Assembly (NCBI GenBank): GCA_017526525.1
Contig: JAFXRG010000019.1
Coordinates: forward strand, 1-64,000
Length of the DNA stretch: 64,000 nt
Origin: Clostridia bacterium
GTDB lineage: Bacteria; Bacillota; Clostridia; Christensenellales; Aristaeellaceae
Direction of reading: 5' to 3'
Positions 24,491-32,928 of the stretch are shown piece by piece. Numbering within the stretch: the first letter of the stretch is position 1; each line of letters begins with the position of its first letter. The position numbers were made by a program, and so were the translations under genes. The notes beneath the pieces are model-generated. The model ran no database searches. It saw only the letters and a list, made by a program, of their open reading frames with translations, and had not been told where the DNA came from.

Positions 24491-25585
24491 ATGAATCAGT
24501 ATCGCGTAGGTATCATCGGAGCGACCGGAATGGTCGGACAGCGTTTTATTTCCCTGCTGAAGGATCACCCGTGGTTTCGGGTAACCTGTCTGGCAGCTTC
24601 TGCGCGCAGCGCCGGAAAGAAATACAGCGAAGCCGTCGGCGAACGCTGGGCTTTTGACTGGCCGATTCCTGACTACGCTAAAGATCTGGTTATCGTGGAT
24701 GCGGCGGACATTGACGCCGTGGCGGAGAAGGTGGACTTCTGCTTCTGTGCGGTGGACATGAAGAAGGACGAAATCCGCGCGCTGGAAGAAAACTACGCCC
24801 GGCACGAAATTCCGATCGTCAGCAACAACAGCGCGTGCCGCGGCATCGAGGATGTACCGATGGTGGTGCCGGAAATCAACGCCGGTCATCTTGAAGTGAT
24901 TGAAACGCAGCGGAAGCGTCTCGGCAGCAAGTACGGTTTCATTGCCGTGAAGCCCAACTGCTCCATTCAGAGCTACGTTCCCGCACTGACGCCCCTGCTG
25001 GATTTCGAACCCACGGAAGTGAGCGTATGCACCTACCAGGCCATCAGCGGAGCCGGAAAAACCTTTAAAACCTGGCCGGAAATGGTTGACAACGTGATTC
25101 CGTACATCGGGGGAGAGGACGAAAAGAGCGAAAACGAACCCCTGAAGCTGTGGGGCACGGTGAAGGATCTCGGCAACGGCAAGGTGATCGTGAACGCGGA
25201 GAAGCCCGTGATCAGCGCCCAGTGCCTGCGGGTTGCCGCCAGCGACGGCCATATGGCTGCCGTGTCCGTGCGTTTTGCAAAGAAGGTTACGAAGGAGCAG
25301 ATCCTGGAACGGTGGGCCAACTATGAAACGGAAGCCCAGCGGCTGGAGCTGCCCAGCGCGCCGAAGCCCTTCCTGCAGTATTTTGAGGATCCCAGCCGTC
25401 CGCAGACCCGGCTGGACCGGGACTTCCAGAACGGCTTCGGGGTCAGCATCGGCCGGCTGCGGGAGGACAGGATTTTTGACTGGCGTTTTGTATGCCTGAG
25501 CCACAACACCATCCGGGGTGCTGCCGGCGGCGGTATCCTGACCGCCGAACTGCTTTGCCGGAAGGGATATATTACGGCAAAATAA
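24491..25585 (+). CDS. asd: Aspartate-semialdehyde dehydrogenase
   Basis: The 365-residue enzyme reduces aspartyl phosphate to aspartate semialdehyde with NADPH, feeding lysine/diaminopimelate, threonine and methionine synthesis. The NADP loop GATGMVGQRF (10-19) and the nucleophile Cys 157 (KPNCSIQS) are visible, together with ISGAGKTFKTWPEM and the C-terminal HNTIRGAAGG. Sequence and length fit the archaeal/fungal-type branch (about 350-365) rather than the shorter E. coli type. GGAGG lies 9 bases before this ATG. Confidence 0.96.
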   Translation: MNQYRVGIIGATGMVGQRFISLLKDHPWFRVTCLAASARSAGKKYSEAVGERWAFDWPIPDYAKDLVIVDAADIDAVAEKVDFCFCAVDMKKDEIRALEENYARHEIPIVSNNSACRGIEDVPMVVPEINAGHLEVIETQRKRLGSKYGFIAVKPNCSIQSYVPALTPLLDFEPTEVSVCTYQAISGAGKTFKTWPEMVDNVIPYIGGEDEKSENEPLKLWGTVKDLGNGKVIVNAEKPVISAQCLRVAASDGHMAAVSVRFAKKVTKEQILERWANYETEAQRLELPSAPKPFLQYFEDPSRPQTRLDRDFQNGFGVSIGRLREDRIFDWRFVCLSHNTIRGAAGGGILTAELLCRKGYITAK

Positions 25586-25633
25586 CAACCGGCAGGATTC
25601 AGAAAAAGTTCGTTGTTTAACTGAAGATTCGTG

Positions 25634-25736
25634 AAGGCAGAGTAGCGTTTTCCGCGTCAAGTGTCCGTGAACGGGGAGTTGTCATGGAACGAAACAGCGG
25701 CAGCTGTGCGGTGGAAAATGCGCATCCCGCTGCTTT
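25634..25736 (+). promoter_or_regulatory. Tetrahydrofolate (THF) riboswitch
   Basis: The sequence matches the THF riboswitch of folT leaders. It has a P1 stem AAGGCAG/CTGCTTT, then AGAGTAG, the conserved core CGCGTCAAGTG, GTGAACGGGGAGTTGTC, GAACGAAAC and GCGGTGGAAAA before the closing GCATCCCGC. It lies directly upstream of a FolT-type transporter gene, the expected target. It senses reduced folates and lowers expression of folate uptake. Confidence 0.88.
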
Positions 25737-25745
25737 TCCGGCAGG

Positions 25746-25797
25746 AAGCCTCTGCGAATCATTGTCTGCAGGACAGAATGATTTGATAAGGAGGCTT
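25746..25797 (+). promoter_or_regulatory. Riboswitch expression platform (terminator/RBS sequestration)
   Basis: AAGCCTC (25746-25752) pairs perfectly with GAGGCTT (25791-25797), enclosing an inner hairpin AATCATT/AATGATT. The 3' strand contains the AAGGAGG ribosome site of folT and is followed by TTTTC. The fold can therefore both hide the ribosome site and act as a terminator. Confidence 0.65.
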
Positions 25798-25802
25798 TTT
25801 CT

Positions 25803-26930
25803 GTGAACGGAAAGAAAAACTATCACCGGAAATACTTCCGGACCCCTTTCAGTGCGGCCTACTGGGAACAGGCCTTTTCGGAACTGAAAAACACCCGGGC
25901 ACTGGTTTTCGCGGCATTGATCCTGGCGCTTCGGATTGCCATGAAACCGCTGAAAATTCCGATTGCCGCGGATGTAAACATCACCTTCGGATTTATCTTC
26001 AACGCCCTGGGATCCATGGTGTACGGGCCGGTAGTGGCCCTGCTCAGCGGTGCAGTATCGGACACCCTGGGATATCTGATCGCCCCCAGCGGAGCATATT
26101 TTTTCCCGTTCATTTTCCTGGAAATGGGCGGATCCCTGATTTTTGCCCTTTTCCTGTACAGCACAGATATTACGCCGGTCCGGCTGATCCTGGCCAAATT
26201 CTGTGTGAACATGTTCATCAACATCCTGCTGAATGAACCGATTATGGTGCTGTATTACCGGGACGTACTGCACCTGACCACCTATCAGCCCTTTGTGTTG
26301 GTTCGCATCGTGAAAAATATCGTGATGCTGCCGATCGAATCCGTCATCCTGATGATTGTATTCCGGGCGGCCATTCCGGCACTGGGACGGACAGAGTTCC
26401 GGGTGGCGGGAAAAACGGAGCTGGACTATACCAAACGGCATATTGCACTTCTGTGCATCCTGTTTGTGATCGGCGCGGCGGCTGTCACCGGATACGTGAT
26501 TTACGACTACAACAACAAATCCTTCAGCGCGGACTATTCCGCAACGGAACGGCTGAACAAAAACCGGGAGATGAATGCCTGGGTGCTGAAGGAAAAGACG
26601 GACCTGAAAGCGGACGAAACCGTAACCATCATAGAAAGCGCCCGCTCCAGGGCTTTTCAGAAGGAAATGACCTACGAGCTGGCGATTTACAGAATTGACC
26701 GGGATCAGTACGAAAAGAAGCATGCGGAAGCTGAAAAGGCCATTGCGGAAGGAAAGGAAGGCGCAAAAGCCTACACGGAGGATACCCTGAACGGATATTC
26801 CAAATCCAAGGCGGCCAAGGATGACACCCTGATCCGTATCGGTTCCGCCACGGCAATAACGGACAAAAACACCGGAGAGCATCTCTCCATGGAGATCACA
26901 ATGAGCTGGAATGAGGAAAGCAAACCATGA
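25803..26930 (+). CDS. folT: Folate ECF transporter S component with C-terminal extension
   Basis: The first 200 or so residues are a FolT-type ECF S component: an N-terminal segment ALVFAALILALRIAMKPLKIP, then FGFIFNALGSMVYGPVVALLSGAVSD, and further helices to about residue 190. It captures folate for an EcfA1A2T energising module; such a module lies at 55.2-57.7 kb. Unusually the protein has 375 residues. After another membrane helix (IALLCILFVIGAAAVTGYVI, about 216-235) comes a 140-residue polar domain of unknown function. The start is GTG with AAGGAGG 8 bases upstream. The nth gene overlaps by ATGA. Confidence 0.88.
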   Translation: MNGKKNYHRKYFRTPFSAAYWEQAFSELKNTRALVFAALILALRIAMKPLKIPIAADVNITFGFIFNALGSMVYGPVVALLSGAVSDTLGYLIAPSGAYFFPFIFLEMGGSLIFALFLYSTDITPVRLILAKFCVNMFINILLNEPIMVLYYRDVLHLTTYQPFVLVRIVKNIVMLPIESVILMIVFRAAIPALGRTEFRVAGKTELDYTKRHIALLCILFVIGAAAVTGYVIYDYNNKSFSADYSATERLNKNREMNAWVLKEKTDLKADETVTIIESARSRAFQKEMTYELAIYRIDRDQYEKKHAEAEKAIAEGKEGAKAYTEDTLNGYSKSKAAKDDTLIRIGSATAITDKNTGEHLSMEITMSWNEESKP

Positions 26931-27553
26931 CCGGAAAGAAAAAGAACGAAGCCCTGGCCCTGCTGGAAGAAATGTATCCGGAGGCAAAAGCGGAACTTGT
27001 TTTTTCCAATCCCTATGAAATGCTGGTGGCCACCATGCTCAGCGCCCAGTGCACGGACAAGCAGGTGAACCGGGTGACCCCCGCCGTTTTCGCCCGCTGG
27101 CCGGATGCGAACGCCATGGCGGAAGCGAAAGAGGAAGAACTTTTTCCGCTGGTGAAGAGCTGCGGATTCAAAAGCAAGGCGGGAAACATCATTGCAGCCT
27201 GCCGGATTATCCGGGAGAAGCACGGCGGGAAAGTACCCGATACGATGGAGGAGCTGACGGCATTGCCGGGCGTGGGAAGAAAAACGGCGAACGTTGTGCT
27301 GTACAACGCCTTCGGAATTCCCGCGTTTGCGGTGGATACCCACGTTTTCCGGGTCAGCAACCGGATCGGCCTTTGCCGGGCGGATACGGTGGAGGAAACA
27401 GAAAAGCAGATGACCCGGCTGATTCCGAAAGAAAAATGGGGAAATGCGCACCACTGGCTGATCTGGCACGGACGGCGGGTCTGCAAGGCTCAAAGACCTT
27501 TGTGTGAAGAATGCGGACTGCAGGCGGTGTGCGAAAAAAGAATCAAAAAATAA
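26927..27553 (+). CDS. nth: Endonuclease III
   Basis: The 208-residue protein is a bifunctional DNA glycosylase/AP lyase that removes oxidised pyrimidines. The helix-hairpin-helix LPGVGRKTAN contains catalytic Lys 119, and AVDTHV gives catalytic Asp 137. The [4Fe-4S] cluster ligands are Cys 186, 193, 196 and 202 (C-x6-C-x2-C-x5-C). Length equals the E. coli enzyme (211). Its ATG overlaps the folT stop (ATGA), so the two are coupled, although their functions are unrelated. A perfect terminator follows. Confidence 0.97.
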   Translation: MTGKKKNEALALLEEMYPEAKAELVFSNPYEMLVATMLSAQCTDKQVNRVTPAVFARWPDANAMAEAKEEELFPLVKSCGFKSKAGNIIAACRIIREKHGGKVPDTMEELTALPGVGRKTANVVLYNAFGIPAFAVDTHVFRVSNRIGLCRADTVEETEKQMTRLIPKEKWGNAHHWLIWHGRRVCKAQRPLCEECGLQAVCEKRIKK

Positions 27554-27560
27554 AGCAAAC

Positions 27561-27598
27561 GAAAAGAGACCGGATCGCTGTTGGACCGGTCTCTTTTC
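27561..27598. terminator. Bidirectional terminator
   Basis: GAAAAGAGACCGG pairs perfectly with CCGGTCTCTTTTC; it serves nth and the convergent 27626 gene. Confidence 0.9.
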
Positions 27599-27625
27599 CG
27601 TTTCCGGCAGGTGCCGGGAAGGAAT

Positions 27626-29254
27626 TTATTCCCAGAAAATCAGGTCGAAGGCAGGAACGGATTCGACGCTTTCCTCTGACTGAAACTGATAGGGGCCGAT
27701 GCATTTCCCGTAGAAGGTATGCTTTTCCTCCACGGAGAAAGCAGGTTCCTGCTCTGTGTTGAAGATCAGCAGCTGGCTGTAATGACCGGCGGATTCGGCG
27801 CCGGCCACCGTGATGCGCCATTCGTCGCCGATTTCATCCAGGGCGATGACCCGGCCGGAGAAGGTCATAATCTTATTGACATACTGATCGATCCGGGTGG
27901 CCACGGAATTGTATCCGATCCGGAGCGCCTGCTTGCGGATCAGGGCTTTGCGGGCTTCATCAGTCAGGGTTCGGCTGACCGTCCAGGAGAAACGTTTGGT
28001 TTCATAATTCTTTTTGGAAAGGACGAGGGCAATGCTGTATTCGCCTTCATTCGTCATAGGAATCTTAAAGGTGAAACGGCCGGTGCCGTTGGGAGTGGAT
28101 TTCTTTTCCCAGGTAAAGTGGTCGCAGGTTACCAGGCACTGCACCTCAACCCCCTTCATGGTGGTGCCGGCCAGGACCAGCTCTTCCGAGGGGTTGACTT
28201 CCGGCACCGGGGCATCCAGTTCCAGAGGGATCAGCGTTTTTTTATACAGGGTAGTGTTGAAAACCGTTTCCGCCACCAGGGTATCATCCCGGAAAACATT
28301 CAGCGTCATGAGCCAGACGTTTTCTTCGCTTTCGGGAATGGTGACCTTCAGCTTGAACGCACCGGTGCGGTTGTTGGCATCGGTTTCAAAGCGCAGGGGC
28401 GTATCGGAATTCAGCCGCATGAGGACGCCGATCAGATGGAGACCGGGTTCCGTGGTGCCTTCCACCGTGAAGGTGTTGGTGTTGGTTTCCGCAGGGGGCG
28501 GCGCGGTGACGGTAAGCGGAACAGAGCCGGTGGTGGATACCACGGAGCTGTCCTCCGGAGCGGCGGTTTCGGCTCCGCCCTCCGCGGCGGGAGCGGCGCC
28601 AGCGCTTCCGGCGGGAGAAGCAGCAGCGGCGGTAAAGGTGCTGATGACCTGATAAAGCTCGTTGGTGTTGCTGTCCACAGGCAGCTGATTGTAGACCTTC
28701 AGATCGAAGACCACGGTATATCCCTGATAGACTGTGCGGGCCATATAGCCCCTGTATTCACCGGCGCCGAAGGATCGCTTGTACTTCAGCAGGAGATAAT
28801 AGGAGGCCCCGGCGTGCTTCTGCTCTGAAGACTGGAAGGTGTAGCCCTGGCCGGTCCAGTATTCGCTGTTTTTGAAGGAAGCCTTGAATTCATTCCAGGC
28901 GGCTTTGTCGTCCGGATGATGCATCAGATCAAAGTATTTGGCGGAGTCATCATCCTGCAGGACCGTGATTTCCAGGCAGGAATACTTTTTCTGAATGGGA
29001 CTCCAGGCCTGAACCACCACACCGCGCGCGTCCCAGTCGGCTTCAGCCTGCTCCCGGGTCATGCCCATGGCGCCCAGGAACTCCGCGCTTGTGCCGAGAT
29101 CCTCCTGAAAAAGAAGGGTCCGCTTGTTTTCCTTCAGGGTCACCTGACCGGGAGCGGGGGCAAGGGAAACATCTTTATCAGCATATGCAAAAGCACAAAG
29201 GGAAACCAGCAGGGACAGCAGAAGCACAAACCACAGTTTACGCAAGGAAGTCAC
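27626..29254 (-). CDS. Secreted Ig-like-domain protein of unknown function
   Basis: The 542-residue protein has a signal peptide (LRKLWFVLLLSLLVSLCAFAYA) and an N-terminal domain of about 180 residues. A low-complexity Ala/Gly/Pro linker (about 211-260) follows, then two beta-sandwich-like domains with NTNTFTVEGTTEPGLHLIGV and SEELVLAGTTMKGVEVQCLV, as in bacterial Ig-like folds. The C-terminal 110 residues form an OB-like domain (MTFSGRVIALDEIGDEWRI). The GTG at 29254 is close to AAAGG; a TTG three codons later is also possible. The protein is exported, perhaps cell-wall associated; the role is unknown. Confidence 0.8.
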   Translation of the reverse strand: MTSLRKLWFVLLLSLLVSLCAFAYADKDVSLAPAPGQVTLKENKRTLLFQEDLGTSAEFLGAMGMTREQAEADWDARGVVVQAWSPIQKKYSCLEITVLQDDDSAKYFDLMHHPDDKAAWNEFKASFKNSEYWTGQGYTFQSSEQKHAGASYYLLLKYKRSFGAGEYRGYMARTVYQGYTVVFDLKVYNQLPVDSNTNELYQVISTFTAAAASPAGSAGAAPAAEGGAETAAPEDSSVVSTTGSVPLTVTAPPPAETNTNTFTVEGTTEPGLHLIGVLMRLNSDTPLRFETDANNRTGAFKLKVTIPESEENVWLMTLNVFRDDTLVAETVFNTTLYKKTLIPLELDAPVPEVNPSEELVLAGTTMKGVEVQCLVTCDHFTWEKKSTPNGTGRFTFKIPMTNEGEYSIALVLSKKNYETKRFSWTVSRTLTDEARKALIRKQALRIGYNSVATRIDQYVNKIMTFSGRVIALDEIGDEWRITVAGAESAGHYSQLLIFNTEQEPAFSVEEKHTFYGKCIGPYQFQSEESVESVPAFDLIFWE

Positions 29255-29336
29255 CGGCCTTTCAGAAAAATACTTTGCGAAGGAACCGCACGGAACATGC
29301 GGAAAAACAGCCTTTCAGCAGGGACACAACCAATAA

Positions 29337-29366
29337 AGTATAGCATAGCAAAGGAAAAATTGGCAA
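29337..29366 (-). promoter_or_regulatory. Promoter of the 27626-29254 gene
   Basis: On the minus strand TTGCCA (29361-29366) and TATACT (29337-29342), preceded by TGC, are 18 bp apart. Confidence 0.65.
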
Positions 29367-29369
29367 GTT

Positions 29370-29603
29370 TCACCGGCTCCCGGCAGACGGGGATTCCGGG
29401 GAGGCGGCACGGGACACCAGCGCTTTCCGGCGGCGGAGAAAGGACTCCCGGTCCAGCATGACAAGCCGGCCGCAGGTATTGCAGCGGATGCGGATATCCG
29501 CTCCGGTGCGCAGGACGGTCCATTGATCCCCGCCGCAGGGATGCGGCTTGCGGGTGCGGATCACATCGCCGATCAGAATCGTTTCCACGGTTTCACTGGA
29601 CAT
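29370..29603 (-). CDS. DUF951 family protein
   Basis: The 77-residue protein matches DUF951, a small basic protein common in Firmicutes. Its signature is IGDVIRTRKPHPCGGDQWTV, then GADIRIRCNTCGR and VMLDRESFLRRRK. The Cys residues (HPCGG and C-x-x-C) may bind zinc, and the domain resembles nucleic-acid-binding beta-barrels; neither is proven. CGGAGG lies upstream of this ATG, and the longer frame from 29630 lacks a site. It is divergent from murI. Confidence 0.9.
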   Translation of the reverse strand: MSSETVETILIGDVIRTRKPHPCGGDQWTVLRTGADIRIRCNTCGRLVMLDRESFLRRRKALVSRAASPESPSAGSR

Positions 29604-29666
29604 AAAATACCTCCGTACACAAACAGACAACGATTGAACGGGAAAAGATGATCCCGCAGCGGGGAA

Positions 29667-29675
29667 ATTATAGCA
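29667..29675 (-). promoter_or_regulatory. Extended -10 promoter of the DUF951 gene
   Basis: The minus strand reads TGCTATAAT, an extended -10 element. The -35 region is weak (TGTTCC). Confidence 0.6.
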
Positions 29676-29749
29676 TAATTCCGGAGAAAGGAACAGGAGT
29701 CCCGAAGGCGGCGGAAACGGCGGAAACCCATCCGCCGGAGCGGGGAAGG

Positions 29750-29778
29750 TTTACATCGGCGGCGGAATCTGATAAAAT
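29750..29778 (+). promoter_or_regulatory. murI promoter
   Basis: TTTACA (29750-29755) and TAAAAT (29773-29778) with 17-bp spacing. Confidence 0.68.
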
Positions 29779-29824
29779 TCAGCGAGAAAGAGATGCTGCG
29801 GCGCGGCAAACAGGAGCGAAAAAT

Positions 29825-30589
29825 ATGAACCAGACAGAGCGTCCCATCGGGGTATTCGACAGCGGCGTGGGGGGAATCAGCGCCCTTCAGGCCATGATCC
29901 GCACCCTTCCGCAGGAACGCTTCATATACTATGGAGATACTGCCAACGCCCCGTACGGAACCAAAAAAACCGAAGAGGTGATTGCCTGTGTCGAGCGGGT
30001 GACAAAGCACCTGCTGGAGAAGGACATCAAGGCACTGGTGATTGCCTGCAATACGGCTACCGGTGCGGCGGCCTACACGCTGCGGCGGGAGCTGACCATT
30101 CCCGTGATCGGGATGGAACCGGCCCTGAAGCCGGCCTCGGAGATCCGGAAAACCGGGGACATTCTGGTTCTGGCCACACCGCTGGCCCTGCACCAGGAAA
30201 AATTCAACCGCCTGATGGAAAAATACGGGGAAGGGGCTGTCCGCGTGCCCTGCACCGGACTGATGGAACTGGTGGAACAGGAAAACTGGGACGGAGCCAG
30301 GAAATACCTTCAGGAGGTATTTGCCCTGTACAACCTGAAAAAGGTGGACGCGGTTGTGCTGGGCTGCACCCATTACGTGTTTCTGAAAAAGATGATCCGG
30401 GAAATGCTGCCGGAGCATATTGTGATTACGGAAGGGAGCGCCGGAACGGCCCGCCAGCTGAAGCGGGTGCTGGCCCGGGGAAAAATTCTGCGGGAGACGG
30501 GAGAAGGCAGCGTGGAGCTGGAAACCAGCGGCCCGGAAAGTGAGCTGGAGAAGATGCGCAGGCTGCTGAACCGGTTGATTCCGGAATAA
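29825..30589 (+). CDS. murI: Glutamate racemase
   Basis: The 254-residue enzyme interconverts L- and D-glutamate for peptidoglycan. The N-terminal IGVFDSGVGGISAL is the family signature. The two catalytic cysteines lie at 75 (IACNTAT) and 180 (LGCTHY). The reading frame extends 59 codons further upstream, but the ATG at 29825 aligns with the family start and follows the promoter by the right distance, with only a weak GGAG upstream. Confidence 0.97.
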   Translation: MNQTERPIGVFDSGVGGISALQAMIRTLPQERFIYYGDTANAPYGTKKTEEVIACVERVTKHLLEKDIKALVIACNTATGAAAYTLRRELTIPVIGMEPALKPASEIRKTGDILVLATPLALHQEKFNRLMEKYGEGAVRVPCTGLMELVEQENWDGARKYLQEVFALYNLKKVDAVVLGCTHYVFLKKMIREMLPEHIVITEGSAGTARQLKRVLARGKILRETGEGSVELETSGPESELEKMRRLLNRLIPE

Positions 30590-30646
30590 AAATGCCCAAA
30601 AAGTCCAAAAACGAGTCAGTTTTTGCTTTTCAATCCCACATCAGTG

Positions 30647-30655
30647 TGGTATAAT
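30647..30655 (+). promoter_or_regulatory. Extended -10 promoter of the EF-G-like gene
   Basis: TGGTATAAT is a perfect extended -10 element; TTTTCA 17 bp upstream is a weak -35. The leader (30656-30742) can form alternative TTCCCA/TGGGAA or CCCAT/ATGGG pairings. Confidence 0.7.
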
Positions 30656-30742
30656 CGAATTTGACATGGCATATGATTCCCATTGTTTGTTCTGGGAAAC
30701 ATGGGATGATATTTGTTAAAAAACGATTTGGAGGAATTTACT

Positions 30743-32830
30743 ATGGCTGAATTCGCAACCGGAAACATTCGGAATATCGCCCTCTTGGGTCATGGCAGCG
30801 AGGGCAAAACCACGCTGACTGAGGCGATGCTCTTTGCTGCCGGAATGATTGACCGTCAGGGTAAGGTGGAGGACGGAAGCACGGTTTCCGACTTCGATCC
30901 TGAAGAGAAAAAACGCGGTTTTTCCATCAGCGCCAGCTATGCGCCTGTTCCGTGGGCCGGAAAGGTCATTAACGTGATCGACGTGCCCGGATACTTTGAC
31001 TTCATCGGCGAAATGATGGGACCCCTGCGGGTTATTGAGACGGCCGTGATCGTCGTGGGCGGCGTGAACGGACTGAGCGTCGGTGCGGAAAAAGCCTGGG
31101 ACTATGCCGGAAAACACAATCTGGGCAGGATGTTCATCGTAAACCAGATGGACCGTGAACATGCCAATTTCGAAAAAGTTACCGCCCAGCTGAGAGAAAA
31201 ATACGGCTCCAGCGTGGTGCCGATTCTGCTGCCCCTGGGACAGGGCGCCGGATTCAAGGGCGTTGTGAACGTTCTGGAGAAGAAAGCCTATGAAGGCGCC
31301 TACAAGAAGAGCACCGAAGTTCCGATGCCCAAGGAGCTGGAAGCCGAAGTCAACGAAGCTTTCGAATATCTGACGGAACAGGCCGCCGCGGCGGACGATG
31401 ACCTGATGATGAAATATCTGGAAGGCGAGGAGCTGACCTATGACGAAATCATGGCCGGCTTCCGCAAGGGCATGAAGGACGGCAGCATTGTTCCGGTTGT
31501 GGCCTGCTCCGCCCTGACCGGCGTGGGAATTGCCCGCACCATGGATCTGATGGCCAAGTATCTTCCCAGCCCCGCCCATGAAGGCCTTTGCCAGAAGGGC
31601 AAGAATCCCAAGACCGGCGAAGAAATCGAACGCGTCTGCAAGGACGAGGAACCCTTCTCCGCACTTGTGTTCAAGACCATTGCCGACCCGTTCGTCGGAA
31701 AAATGAGCCTGTTCCGGATTTTCTCCGGCGTCCTGACCAGCAGCACGCCGCTTTACAACGCCAACAAGGAAAAGGCGGAAAAAGCCGGCGGCCTTTTCTC
31801 CATGAAGGGCAACAAGCAGACCAATGTGGACAAGCTTCACGCGGGAGATCTGGGCGCCCTGGCCAAGCTGCAGATTACCTCCACGGGGGATACGCTGTGC
31901 GACCCGAACAACCCCATTCTGTATCCGGCCATCGAGTTCCCGGCTCCCTGCATTTCCAAGGCTGTGTTTGCCGCAAAGCAGGGTGAAGAAGACAAGGTGT
32001 TCAGCGGCCTGAACCGTCTGGCGGAAGAAGATCCTTCCATCCGGATTGAGAAGAATGCCGAAACCACTGAAACCGAACTGAGCGGCCAGGGCGAAATGCA
32101 TCTGGACGTGATCAAGAACAAGCTGGCATCCAAATTCGGTGCCAATGCCGTGCTTCAGGATCCCAAGATTCCGTACCGTGAAACCATCCGGAAGACCGTA
32201 AAGGTTCAGGGACGTCACAAGAAGCAGACCGGCGGCCACGGCCAGTTCGGTGATGTATGGATCGAATTCAGCCCCATTACCGACAGCGATGCCGACTTTG
32301 AGTTTGAAGATGCCGTGGTAGGCGGCGTTGTTCCGCGGAACTTTATTCCCAGCGTTGAAAAAGGCCTGCGGGAGAACATTGTGAAGGGCGTTCTGGCCGG
32401 TTATCCCATGGTGCATCTGCACGCAAAGCTGTATGACGGAAGCTACCACCCGGTAGACTCCTCCGAAATGGCGTTCAAGACGGCCGCCCGCATTGCCTAT
32501 AAAAAAGGCTGTATGGAGGCAAGCCCCGTTCTGCTGGAGCCGATTATGCACGTGGAAGTGCTGGTTCCCAACGAATACATGGGCGATATTATGGGAGACA
32601 TGAACAAGCGCCGCGGCCGGATCATGGGTATGAACCAGGTGAACGGCATGCAGCAGCTGGAAGCGGAAGCTCCGCTGGCTGAAATGTTCAAGTATGCCAC
32701 GGACCTGCGGTCCATGACCCAGGCCAGAGGCTCCTTCTCCATGAAGTTTGAACGGTACGAGGAAGTACCTGCCGTGGAAGCCCAGAAGATCATTGCCAAC
32801 GCAAAGATCGAGGACGACGACGAGGAATAA
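30743..32830 (+). CDS. Elongation factor G paralogue (EF-G2-like)
   Basis: The 695-residue protein has the five EF-G domains in order. The GTPase is divergent: P-loop GHGSEGKTTL (16-25), DVPGYFDF (80-87) with Tyr 84 where EF-G has the catalytic His of DTPGH, and NQMD (134-137) in place of NKMD. Domain IV is intact (RKTVKVQGRHKKQTGGHGQF, then VGGVVPRNFIP) and the acidic C-terminus EDDDEE is typical of paralogues. It is an EF-G-like translocation or ribosome-recycling factor, probably not the main fusA, which normally lies with rpsL/rpsG/tuf. GGAGG lies 8 bases before the ATG. Confidence 0.92.
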   Translation: MAEFATGNIRNIALLGHGSEGKTTLTEAMLFAAGMIDRQGKVEDGSTVSDFDPEEKKRGFSISASYAPVPWAGKVINVIDVPGYFDFIGEMMGPLRVIETAVIVVGGVNGLSVGAEKAWDYAGKHNLGRMFIVNQMDREHANFEKVTAQLREKYGSSVVPILLPLGQGAGFKGVVNVLEKKAYEGAYKKSTEVPMPKELEAEVNEAFEYLTEQAAAADDDLMMKYLEGEELTYDEIMAGFRKGMKDGSIVPVVACSALTGVGIARTMDLMAKYLPSPAHEGLCQKGKNPKTGEEIERVCKDEEPFSALVFKTIADPFVGKMSLFRIFSGVLTSSTPLYNANKEKAEKAGGLFSMKGNKQTNVDKLHAGDLGALAKLQITSTGDTLCDPNNPILYPAIEFPAPCISKAVFAAKQGEEDKVFSGLNRLAEEDPSIRIEKNAETTETELSGQGEMHLDVIKNKLASKFGANAVLQDPKIPYRETIRKTVKVQGRHKKQTGGHGQFGDVWIEFSPITDSDADFEFEDAVVGGVVPRNFIPSVEKGLRENIVKGVLAGYPMVHLHAKLYDGSYHPVDSSEMAFKTAARIAYKKGCMEASPVLLEPIMHVEVLVPNEYMGDIMGDMNKRRGRIMGMNQVNGMQQLEAEAPLAEMFKYATDLRSMTQARGSFSMKFERYEEVPAVEAQKIIANAKIEDDDEE

Positions 32831-32848
32831 TCGAGTTGCTTTTTACTG

Positions 32849-32873
32849 CAGACCCGGCGGAAAGCCGGGTCTG
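32849..32873 (+). terminator. Terminator after the EF-G-like gene
   Basis: CAGACCCGGC pairs perfectly with GCCGGGTCTG around a 5-nt loop; the T tract (TATTCTGT) is weak. Confidence 0.7.
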
Positions 32874-32928
32874 TATTCTGTAGGGAAAAGTTTAAGGAAT
32901 TACCGGAAACACGGAGGAAAGGGAAAAG

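Noticed and set aside
30716..32551. Long open frame (611 codons) antisense to the EF-G-like gene
   Set aside because: It is a mirror of a GC-rich coding gene with strong third-position bias. It has no ribosome site or recognisable domain, and the plus strand is certain EF-G.
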